A stretch of DNA of 64,000 nucleotides from Nematostella vectensis. Its lineage: Eukaryota; Cnidaria; Anthozoa; Actiniaria; Edwardsiidae. Position 1 is the first letter of the stretch; each line of letters opens with the position of its first letter. The notes under the pieces are model-generated. The model had not been told where the DNA came from. It worked only from the letters and a program-made list of their open reading frames with translations, and did not search any database. The translations under genes and the position numbers were made by a program. The stretch covers positions 1,934,699-1,998,698 of the forward strand of contig NC_064041.1 of NCBI RefSeq assembly GCF_932526225.1, written 5' to 3'. Below are positions 36,797-47,800 of the stretch, in pieces.

Positions 36797-37111
36797 GTAA
36801 GTAATTACGCATTGCATAGTAGGCGATTTGACAAAAAAGTTAATAAAGAAGCGGGCACGATTTATGCAACATCACCGGAAGAGAATGATAGAGGAGTTCG
36901 CAGATCGCCGAATCAAAGCTCCAAAAAAAGAGCTAGAGGACGAGATGTAGCCAAGTCTAGGGAACACGATTTCGTACATTGTTCCCGAATGATTATCGCA
37001 TGCACAGGAAAGCAAATGTTTGACCTAGATCACTAGATGATCCACATCGCTAAACAAATGCTTTTGGTTCTAGGTGGTTTCGAAGGCTGGGGCGATTTTT
37101 TTTTTTTTTTT

Positions 37112-38669
37112 CAGATTACTAAAAGAGACCGCGGCTGTGATTGCTCCCTCTCTTTGTCAGATTTTCAATAAGTCTATCAAGCTTGGCAAATTTCCTTCTG
37201 AATGGAAAATTGCTCATATCGTTCCTGTTTACAAGAAAGACTCTGCTCAACAAGTTGAAAATTACAGACCGATATCACTCTTGTCTGTTGTGTCGAAAAT
37301 TATGGAACGTTGTGTATTTAATAAGATAAGAGAGAGGGTGCACTGCCTCATCCAGAGGTGTCAACATGGGTTTATTGCAGGCCGCTCTTGTGTCACCCAG
37401 CTGGTGGAAGTCCTTGACACTATTGGCTCTCACTTAGACAATGGGAACCAAATTGATGTTGTATACCTTGATATGTCAAAGGCTTTCGATAGAGTAAGCC
37501 ACCGTATGCTAACACGGAAACTAGTCCAATATGGTTTTGGCGGAAATCTGTTGAAGTGGTTTACATCATATATCACCAATCGGAGCCAACGCGTAGCTAT
37601 TCCAGGGGGGGTCGCAACATGTCAACCTGTGACTTCCGGCGTCCCGCAAGGGTCAATTCTCGGTCCTATACTGTTCGTCCTCTTCGCAAATGACTTGCCA
37701 GATTCAGTTTGCTCATGCAGTGTTGCGACATTTGCAGACGACACTAAGGTCTTTAATGTTATCAACTCGGCGGACGACACGGATGTGTTACAATCTGACC
37801 TGAACAGTCTAAATGGCTGGGCGGCATCGACAGGCATGACATTTAATCAAACAAAGAGCAAAGTCATGCGGGTTTCGCGAAAGCGTAAACCAGTTCTCAA
37901 AACATATTCGCTTGGCGGTTTGCCTTTAGCCTGCACTGAGACGGAGAAGGATCTCGGCGTCTGGATGTCAGACGACCTCTCTTGGACTAAGCAAGTTGAC
38001 GAGGCATGTAGTAAGGCCAACAGGACGCTGGGGTTCGTTAGAAGACACTCAAGATCCATAAAGAAAACCAACATAAGAAGATCGATGTATCTCGCCCTAG
38101 TACGTCCTCACCTAGGATACGCAACACAACTGTGGGCACCGCAGACAAAGGACCTGATTAGACGAGTTGAAAGAATCCAAAGACGAGCTAGCAAGTACAT
38201 GTTAGGACTCCCATTTAGATGCAGCCAAACATACAAAGAAAGACTTATTCAACTTAAATTATTGCCACTATCGTATTGGCACGAATATTTGGACATGTCA
38301 TACTTTTATAAAATCATAAATGGGCTTGTCAATATTAATCCATCAATTGTTCCCAAAGTTCGCTCAGTCCGTCCTACTAGATCATCTACAAACTCAAGCG
38401 CACCACAATTCTTCGCTCGCAAATGCAAAACTTCTGCTTTTCAAAAATCATATTTAAACCGTTGTACAAGAATATGGAACACTCTCACTAATTTGTTAAA
38501 TAGTTCTAGCTACTCTGACCATGCTTCTTTCAAGCGCGCTTTATTAAATTACTACTTAAATGCTCTTTCGATAACTTACGATCCAGAGGATCCGCGCTCA
38601 TGGAAATCTGTCTGCCTCACCTGCAATCGGGCCAGGGTGCTAACGCACCAAATTTCATGTTGTTTCTAA
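37112..38669 (+). CDS. Reverse transcriptase, open but N-terminally truncated
   Basis: An uninterrupted frame of about 519 residues. RT motifs in order: WKIAHIVPVYKKD, NYRPISLLSVVSKIMER, QHGFIAGRSC, DVVYLDMSKAFDRVSH, GVPQGSILGPILFVLFANDL, SVATFADDTKVF (catalytic FADD), NQTKSKVMRVS, EKDLGVWMSDDL, and the C-terminal extension with RVERIQRRASKYMLG and Cys residues near the end. No stops or frameshifts are seen in the RT, so it is a fairly young insertion, but it lacks the endonuclease and cannot move on its own. The upstream part of the frame translating the T-run is not real protein. Confidence 0.88.
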
Positions 38670-38860
38670 TTTAGTTTTTGTGACCTTGTAACTTTTACAC
38701 ATTTTAAACTCGGGTCCGCCGTAATTGGCCTAGCTGTGGCGGATACCCTGCCCTTTCGTTATTGTATGTATTTATGTTCTGTTTCTCATGTATAACGTAT
38801 TATGTATGTGTATTTTTTTTTCTCCGTGGGCAAAGTCAATTAAAGTATTAAAAGCAAGAA
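37112..38860 (+). mobile_element. 5'-truncated non-LTR retrotransposon (CR1/jockey-like)
   Basis: A T-run at 37098-37110 is followed at once by RT coding sequence, which continues to TAA near 38669. A 3' UTR and a short terminal repeat-like tail (ATTAAAGTATTAAAAG, 38839-38854) follow. The endonuclease and N-terminal RT segment are missing, as expected of 5' truncation during reverse transcription. Confidence 0.8.
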
Positions 38861-39079
38861 AATACGAAGATAACTCAAAATAGCACCTGGATCTATAGGA
38901 ATTGGTAAATGGGTGTTTTATTGGTTTTCTTCCAATTCAAAGTAACGAACTAACAAAAGATGTTAATACTAAGGAACAAAAAAAAGAGTCAAACTCATAT
39001 TGTTTGGGTTGCTTAGTCGTGTTCGTTTAAACCTTAGTTGAAACAAATAAAGAATTTGTTCGAACATCACACCACCGCT

Positions 39080-39325
39080 GACCATTCATCATTTATCGGC
39101 AGGCTCAGCCTCCCTCCTTCCTCTTGCTATTTCCAACAGAGCTTCAATGTTGCGTTCCACCCTATCCATCCTATCCTGAAAATTCTCCTGCATCTCCTGA
39201 AACTTCTCCTGCATCTCGTGAAACTTCACATCCATCTGTTCCTTCAACGCCGGGTTCCCTGTGGTATCGCCAGGAGGCTCGGTGGCTGCTGGCCTTGACC
39301 CGTAACTCCCCAAGCCCTGACAACC
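39080..39325 (-). CDS. Possible coiled-coil exon or element remnant
   Basis: The minus frame reads EPPGDTTGNPALKEQ, then a heptad-like run (MDVKFHEMQEKFQEMQENF, then QDRMDRVERNIEALLEIA), and ends at TGA. It has no ATG near its start but does follow an acceptor-like GGGTTGTCAG. The helical pattern looks coding. I cannot say whether it is a host exon or part of a transposon. Confidence 0.25.
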
Positions 39326-39690
39326 CGCACAAATCAGAATAAAGCTGTCAATTATGGTTACGAATAATAACAGTTTCTGGTAATGGTAAGGTAATGGTTA
39401 GCGGAGGAGCAGGGCAGTAGGGAACTTGCCCTTCTTCCACCACCAAGAAGATGCCAGAAAATGACAAGGAACTACTAAATACATTCTAACTCCTCCCCAT
39501 TTCCCCCTGAAGAATACAAGTTACTGTGCTACTACAGCCATGCCGAGAAATCTATTGTTAGACCAATCATTTCCATTTTCTGATGTTATGGATGGATAAA
39601 GAAGAGCACATGCATTGATCAAAAAGATGGACGAGGGAAAAGAGGTTGTCACAATTCGTCCAGAAGAGTTTACGGGCCCCAATCGTTTAA

Positions 39691-40326
39691 GTTGCAGTGC
39701 CTTATTTTAGTAGGATGTTTACGTGTCTGTCTTACAAGAGGTCGTTGCAGTGCCTTATTTTAGTAGGATGTTTACGTGTCTGTCTTACAAGAGGTCGTTG
39801 CAGTGCCTTATTTTAGTAGGATGTTTACGTGTCTGTCTTACAAGAGGTCGTTGCAGTGCCTTATTTTAGTAGGATGTTTACGTGTCTGTCTCACAAGAGG
39901 TCGTTGCAGTGCCTTATTTTAGTAGGATGTTTACGTGTCTGTCTTACAAGAGGTCGTTGCAGTGCCTTATTTTAGTAGGATGTTTACGTGTCTGTCTTAC
40001 AAGAGGTCGTTGCAGTGCCTTATTTTAGTAGGATGTTTACGTGTCTGTCTTACAAGAGGTCGTTGCAGTGCCTTATTTTAGTAGGATGTTTACGTGTCTG
40101 TCTTACAAGAGGTCGTTGCAGTGCCTTATTTTAGTAGGATGTTTACGTGTCTGTCTTACAAGAGGTCGTTGCAGTGCCTTATTTTAGTAGGATGTTTACG
40201 TGTCTGTCTTACAAGAGGTCGTTGCAGTGCCTTATTTTAGTAGGATGTTTACGTGTCTGTCTTACAAGAGGTCGTTGCAGTGCCTTATTTTAGTAGGATG
40301 TTTACGTGTCTGTCTTACAAGAAATC
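39691..40326 (+). repeat. Minisatellite, 12 x 53 bp
   Basis: Twelve nearly identical head-to-tail copies of a 53-bp unit starting GTTGCAGTGCCTTATTTTAG. The period is exact at 53 (starts 39691, 39744, 39797 ...), with only one or two substitutions seen. Such uniformity suggests recent expansion. It lies about 275 bp past the stop codon of the minus-strand channel gene. Confidence 0.95.
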
Positions 40327-40600
40327 GTTGCAATGCTGCTATGCAGCTTGCCCGGTTTTCTTGAATTCGAGCTTACTTACAACTTGGTAGAACTAGAAAG
40401 ATTACGGACAAGACCGTCGTAAAGCTAGGTGTACTAAGTATGGCGTCACTAGGAAGACTACAGACAAGTTATCAGGTGGCGTTGTGGAGACAAGGCAATA
40501 ACTGAACACAGGGTCTGAAATGGTATGTTGTATGTCTCTGTGAATGAACATAGTTAGACATGGTGAGAACAAAGTGGTTGGCTGACGTTTCGGTGGAGGG

Positions 40601-41824
40601 CTAACTAATGCCTAATGCTCGACGTGGCATAACCACGTGGCGTACAACATTCCATTCCTTACCACTGACCTGATAAATAACAGCCAATCCGGGACTTCCT
40701 ATGGCAATGCGTGGATAAAATGACGCGGGAACCCTGCGCTGGAAGTGCACAACACCGCGCCACACGCATTTCTGGTTGACTTCAAAGCTGATCGGTACAC
40801 CATAGCTTGATTCTTCGGAGAAATCTAGTGTGCACCGGATGATGTCATCGCGTTGCAGTTGATCGCCTAATGGTAAAATGCAAATCAAACATAATGTTAT
40901 CCTTCGTCTAAATAATCTATGGGAGACTGGGAAGAGCACGTGTGACTTCCTGTGATAATAAAAAAAGAATGTTTTTTTTTTAAAGAATGCTTTTAAAGAA
41001 TGCCCATCAGCCCATTTGCACCGTTTCATTTAAAAAAAATACAGGTCTATCTTCAGGTAAACTTCAAAATAACCATCCACAATTGAAGTTTGATACTTTA
41101 TCAACAATATTTCATTGAAAGGACCTCAGTTACTTGCTGGAATTAGCCGATGGAAATGGATGCTTTTTGGGACTCGGCATTGAGCGGGAGTGTAAAATGG
41201 CGGCGTGATTGGCCTTCTTTAATATTATTCGACTTGCCCGAGCAGGTTCCCCTTCTATGCAATATGCTATGATAACCCTGACTTGCCTTCGCATTCCTGC
41301 TCGACTCCATACACCTTATCTAAAGAAGCTCCAGTCATCACGATCCCAGAATCCCTTGCGAAATAAGCAACAGAGCCCGCGATCGACCCAGGTGGCTCGC
41401 ACAGCGGGTAGTTCTCGGGAACGACTCCCACAGAGATCTCGATGTCATCTTCTGCGTTTTTTATGTAGACCTGGGGTGGGGGTGAGGAGATGAGTCCACA
41501 TTAAAAAACTTTTTTTTATTCCATGCAGTCAAGTTTTACAGACAATAATGATAACAGTCACAAAAAATAATAGCTATAGCATTTTAATGAGTTGTTGAAA
41601 GGAAGATTGTTATGATGACGACGACTACGATAAGAAACCTACTGTACCTCAAAGCTTGGATTGTCCTTGGTCAGGGGGGTCATGTTATGCGCAATGGCAT
41701 AATCACCAGGGATCCCCTGGCCGTATATTGGACATCCGTCGACATGTGCGTCCAAAGGGCCTGCGTTTGCAGCGCGCATGAGCAGTGAGTTCCGCACTAA
41801 CATCTCTCCGCATGTTCGCCAGGT
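40601..41824 (-). CDS. Channel gene exons 20-22: SPRY domain and C-terminus
   Basis: Exon 41824-41648 ends DYAIAHNMTPLTKDNPSFE. Exon 41470-41315 reads VYIKNAEDDIEISVGVVPEN, PPGSIAGSVAYFARDSGIV. Exon 40866-40601 reads GDQLQRDDIIRCTLDFSEES, PISFEVNQKCVWRG, ASFYPRIAIGSPGLAVIYQV. This follows the SPRY order: FEV.I, isvGv.P..y, G.vaYf..sG, GD.i.C.lDf, i.F..N, fYP.i.....v. SPRY domains are intracellular protein-binding modules (e.g. in ryanodine receptors and TRIM proteins). The 41315/40866 junction does not keep frame as drawn. Confidence 0.82.
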
Positions 41825-44800
41825 CTGGCAATGTGAATAAATATATGTTTTAGCTCAATCAGTTCGCACAATAGGTGAACACAAGTTTGAAGGATTTGCT
41901 CGCTTGACTCATTCGACTGTGCTATGGTGTTTACGCAGGGCGGAAGGTCTAGGAAATACAATACCTTGCTCTGTATAGGCAGGGCGGAGGGCCTAGGGGA
42001 TGCAATACCTTCGCTGTACTGGTCGGTATAGGCAGGGCGGAGGGCCTAGGGGATGCAATACCTTCGCTGTACTGGTCGGTATAGGCAGGGCGGAGGGCCT
42101 AGGGGATGCAATACCTTCGCTGTACTGGTCGGTATAGGCAGGGCGGAGGGCCCACTGAATGCTCGCCTTTGCTTGGCTTTTCGGGTTAGACAGGGCGTGA
42201 GGGCCCAGGACATGACTCACCTCAGCTTGACTGGTCGGGTCTGAAAGGTTCAGGGCGAGTGAGCGTGTGATTCTGTCCCTTGTTTTCACAACCTCCTCGT
42301 GCACTTTGCCGATATTGTTATCATCTGCAAATCAATATAGAACATCAACATTGAAGGGCATACCCCCCTTATTTCGTCGGCTGTAATTGTTCTGACCTTT
42401 GTTCCTTTTCCTCAGGAAAGACAATTTTTTCCAATTTTTTTTACCAAAGGGTTTAATATCTTTCTTGCTAAAAAATAACTGCAATGAAAGAGCTGATAAA
42501 TGCCCTTTCTGAATATCAAGGATAACAAGGAATGATAAATGGACTTATTGACTGTCGCAAGACATTTGGTTTGGTTGACCACGGCATACTGCTCAGAAAA
42601 CTACTTGTCCAGGAGGGCGTGTTACAAGTTTTTGACCTTATCTAAGAGGACGCAAGCACCAGGTTTCTATTGCAGGTAAACTCTCTGATTCTTGTCTCGT
42701 AATTTCTGGAGTTCCATAGGGCGCTGTACCCGGACCACCACTTTCTTATCATGGTGCATGCTGATCGATGAAACTACTCAAATAACTATTGCAGACGTTG
42801 CAGATGTTAAAAAACATGTTGAAGACCTCGTGTAAATTTGGATCGATACGCCAGGGAATAGATTCCTCAATTCGGCGAATAAAATTGATGCGTCTCACAC
42901 TTTCCCGAATGACAAACTGGTGGCTTAAAGGTTATACCTGTGAAATAGAAGCTTTGGTTGGATTTTCTTTATTCTTTCAGAATAAGATCGCCATAATATG
43001 GCGGCTCAAAACTAAAAAAATAAAAAATGGGTGCAAGCCTCGTTTTGATACTGTGTGTACTTTTGACAAAATACGGCTATTTGCTGGATCAAGAATTAAT
43101 AGCAAGCTAATTATCGAAATCATTTGGCAACAGGTTAATATTTGACCTGGCTTATTCCTGGTGCACTTTTAATGTGCAACATCATATTGAAAACTGCCAA
43201 ATAGTGAGACTAACTAAGGCTTGATTGGGGCCAGAGATGGCCGAACAAAGGCATGCGCAGAACTAGATGCGCAATGCAATTCAAAGGAATAACCTTTATG
43301 TATCCAATTGCGCCTATTTAAGTAAAACAGAGTACACAACAATAAACAACAAACCTTGGTCGGGGAAACTTTCTCCAAACTTCTCCAGGTAACGCTTCTT
43401 GGTGTTTTCCCAGTAAAGTAAGTCTAAAGCCCATCTGGTAAGATTCGTACACTTTCTTTTTAAGAACACTTCACCATGCACGTGATCAGGCGGCTGGCCG
43501 GCGTACAGGATAATTTTAGCAAAATGGATAGCAATACCTGAAACGGATTTGGTATTCAAACGTCAAAGAAAATGAATGTAAAATAATCCAAAAGGGGAGC
43601 AGCCTCGGTGACGCAGTGGGCAGTGCCTCTGCCTCTGCCTCTCACAACTGGGTTCCGGGTTCGATTCCCGGTTCCGACGCGAGTCGACGGCACTCGATAT
43701 TCTATTTTCAAACCACAATATTGTATTTATAGTAAAGATCAAGGTAATAATAAAAATTTTGATAATTTCGCATAATTTAGACTATTTTTGAGCTGGCTGA
43801 AATAATGTTAAAGCACTCTTCACCATGCAAGCGCCCCTTTATAAGAGTCTAGCAGGGTTGCCGGCAATGATTTCTTTAAAAATAACTTACGATATTTTGA
43901 GTTTTCCATCCTCTTTACGCAAGCAGCTCGCCTCAGTCTATCGAGTAGCAAGCTCAGGGGCACTGTAATGAGGTTGACAGGCGGAGGGAACGGGTGACAG
44001 CGGTTATACTGGTCAGCGTACATGGCACGGACGTACTTCCACTCGGTGTCGGAGTTGGACTAAGAATCAACAAATCTTTTCGATTACGCGATATAGGACT
44101 TGTTTTTTGTTGTTGTTGCAGATGCTTCCTTTGTAGTGGTTACTTTTTTAAAGTTTGTGTTGGAAAAAGCACTATGATCATCACTCTCCCTTCGGCCTAC
44201 ATCACAAACCTCCCTTTATATTAGGAGCTTATGCGTTGCGCGATGTGTTGACCACCCCACCCCATCCCCATTGTTACCTTGATGTCTTCATAGGTGTTGT
44301 TGAGCAGCGCGACGAGTGTGTTGAGTAACATGACGACGCAGATGACGAGAAAGATGGCGTACAGATAGTATGCTAGGGTGCTGGCAGCCCGATTATTCGT
44401 TGCTATTGAATCGAGGTCTGTTAGGCCGAACAACGACCAAACAAGGCTTTCTGTAGTCTTTCGTAAGCTTTGGTAGACATAAAAATGAAATATATTTAAA
44501 ACAATAGAACAAGGTAGCAGTGGAATGAGTATATGGTTATAAGGAAGCTCTGAAGAAATAAAATGGTTTGATGCAAATTTCAAAATATATTTTAAAGAAA
44601 GAGAGAAGAAAGGGGTTTGATATAGCCGACAAGTTGAAGAGATGAGAACGAATTGCTATGTCTAAAAATTAAGTTTGTGTGTCATTTGATTTTGTTACAC
44701 AAGTAGTTCGCAATAAAAATTTATGAAAAGAGTCTCGATGTTTTGATCACTCACCAGTTTCCTCCATCAAGGGGACAGAAACTGCAAAAAGACAGAAAAG

Positions 44801-47800
44801 AAAATATAAGAAAAACCTGTGCAACTTAAGTATCACACTCTTTTGTCTCCCCCAACTCACCCGGAGTAAGTCGCATTAGTTTCTGTCTGACCCATCACAC
44901 TCTATTGTCTCCCCCAACTCACCCGGAGTAAGTCGCATTAGTTTCTGTCTGACCCATCGCACTCTATTGTCTCCCCCAACTCACCCGGAGTGAGTCGCAT
45001 TAGTTTCTGTCTGACCCATCACACTCTATTGTCTCCCCCAACTCACTCGGAGTGAGTCGCATTAGTTTCTGTCTGACCCATCACACTCTATTGTCTCCCC
45101 CAACTCACCCGGAGTAGGTCGCATTAGTTTATGTCTGACCCATCACACTCTATTGTATCCCCCAACTCACCCGGGGTAAGTCGCATTAGTTTATGTCTGA
45201 CCCATCACACTCTATTGTATCCCCCAACTCACCCGGGGTAAGTCGCATTAGTTTCTGTCTGACCCATCACACTCTATTGTCTCCCCCAACTCACCCGGAG
45301 TAAGTTGCATTAGTTTCTGTCTGACCCATCACACTCTATTGTCTCCCCCAACTCACCCGGGGTAAGTCACATTAGTTTCGTCTGACCCATCACACTCTAT
45401 TGTCTCCCCCAACACACCCGGAGTAAGTTGCATTAGTTTATGTCTGACCCATCACACTCTATTGTCTCCCCCAACACACCCGGAGTAAGTTGCATTAGTT
45501 TATGTCTGACCCATCACACTCTATTGTCTCCCCCAACTCACCCGGGGTAAATCGCATTAGTTTCTGTCTGACCCATCACACTCTATTGTCTCCCCCAACT
45601 CACCCGGGGTAAGTCGCATTAGTTTCTGTCTGACCCATCACACTCTATTGTCTCCCCCAACACACCCGGGGTAAGTCGCATTAGTTTCTGTCTGACCCAT
45701 CACACTCTATTGTATCCCCCAACTCACCCGGAGTAAGTTGCATTAGTTTCTGTCTGACCCATCACACTCTATTGTCTTCCCCAACTCACCCGGGGTAAGT
45801 CGCATTAGTTTCTGTCTGACCCATCACACTCTTTTGTCTCCCCCAACTCACCCGGAGTAAGTTGCATTAGTTTCTGTCTGACCCATCACACTCTATTGTC
45901 TTCCCCAACTCACCCGGGGTAAGTCGCATTAGTTTCTGTCTGACCCATCACACTCTTTTGTCTCCCCCAACTCACCCGGGGTAAGTCGCATTAGTTTCTG
46001 TCTGACCCATCACACTCTATTGTCTTCCCCAACTCACCCGGGGTAAGTCGCATTAGTTTCTGTCTGACCCATCACACTCTATTGTCTTCCCCAACTCACC
46101 CGGGGTAAGTCGCATTAGTTTCTGTCTGACCCATCACACTCTTTTGTCTCCCCCAACTCACCCGGGGTAAGTCGCATTAGTTTCTGTCTGACCCATCACA
46201 CTCTATTGTCTCCCCCAACTCACGCGGAGTAAGTCGCATTAGTTTCTGTCTGACCCATCACACTCTATTGTCTCCTCCAACTCACCCGGGGTAAGTCGCA
46301 TTAGTTTCTGTCTGACCCATCACACTCTATTGTCTGCCCCAACTCACCCGGAGTAGGTCGCATTAGTTTCTGTCTGACTGACCCATCACATTCTATTGTC
46401 TCCCCCAACTCACCCGGGGTAAGTCGCATTAGTTTCGTCTGACCCATCACACTCTATTGTCTCCCCCAACTCACCCGGAGTAAGTCGCATTAGTTTCTGT
46501 CTGACCCATCACACTCTATTGTCTCCTCCAACTCACCCGGGGTAAGTCGCATTAGTTTCTGTCTGACCCATCACACTCTATTGTCTCCCCCAACTCACCC
46601 GGAGTAAGTCGCATTAGTTTCTGTCTGACCCATCACACTCTATTGTCTCCCCCAACTCACCCGGGGTAAGTCGCATTAGTTTTTTGTCTGACCCATCACA
46701 CTCTATTGTCTCCCCCAACTCACCCGGGGTAAGTCGCATTAGTTTCTGTCTGACCCATCACACTCTATTGTCTCCCCCAACTCACCCGGGGTAAGTCGCA
46801 TTAGTTTCTGTCTGACCCATCACACTCTATTGTCTCCCCCAACTCACGCGGGGTAAGTCGCATTAGTTTCTGTCTGACCCATCACACTCTATTGTCTCCC
46901 CCAACTCACCCGGAGTGAGTCGCATTAGTTTCGTCTGACCCATCACATTCTATTGTCTCCCCCAACTCACCCGGGGTAAGTCGCATTAGTTTCGTCTGAC
47001 CCATCACACTCTATTGTCTCCCCCAACTCACCCGGAGTAGGTCGCATTAGTTTCTGTCTGACCCATCACACTCTATTGTCTCCCCCAACTCACCCGGAGT
47101 AGGTCGCATTAGTTTCGTCTGACCCATCACACTCTATTGTCTCTCCCAACTCACCCGGAGTAAGTCGCATTAGTTTCTGTCTGACCCATCACACTCTATT
47201 GTCTCCTCCAACTCACCCGGGGTAAGTCGCATTAGTTTCTGTCTGACCCATCACACTCTATTGTCTCCCCCAACTCACCCGGGGTAAGTCGCATTAGTTT
47301 CTGTCTGACCCATCACACTCTATTGTCTCCCCCAACTCACGCGGGGTAAGTCGCATTAGTTTCTGTCTGACCCATCACACTCTATTGTCTCCTCCAACTC
47401 ACCCGGAGTAAGTCGCATTAGTTTCTGTCTGACCCATCACACTCTATTGTCTCCTCCAACTCACGCGGGGTAAGTCGCATTAGTTTCTGTCTGACCCATC
47501 ACACTCTATTGTCTCCTCCAACTCACCCGGAGTAAGTCGCATTAGTTTCTGTCTGACCCATCACACCCTATTGTCTCCCCAAACTCACCCGGGGTAAGTC
47601 GCATTAGTTTCTGACTGACCCATCACATTCTATTGTCTCCCCCAACTCACCCGGAGTAAGTCGCATTAGTTTCTGTCTGACCCATCACACCCTATTGTCT
47701 CCCCAAACTCACCCGGAGTAAGTCGCATTAGTTTCTGTCTGACCCATCACACTCTATTGTCTCCCCCAACTCACCCGGGGTAAGTCGCATTAGTTTTTTG

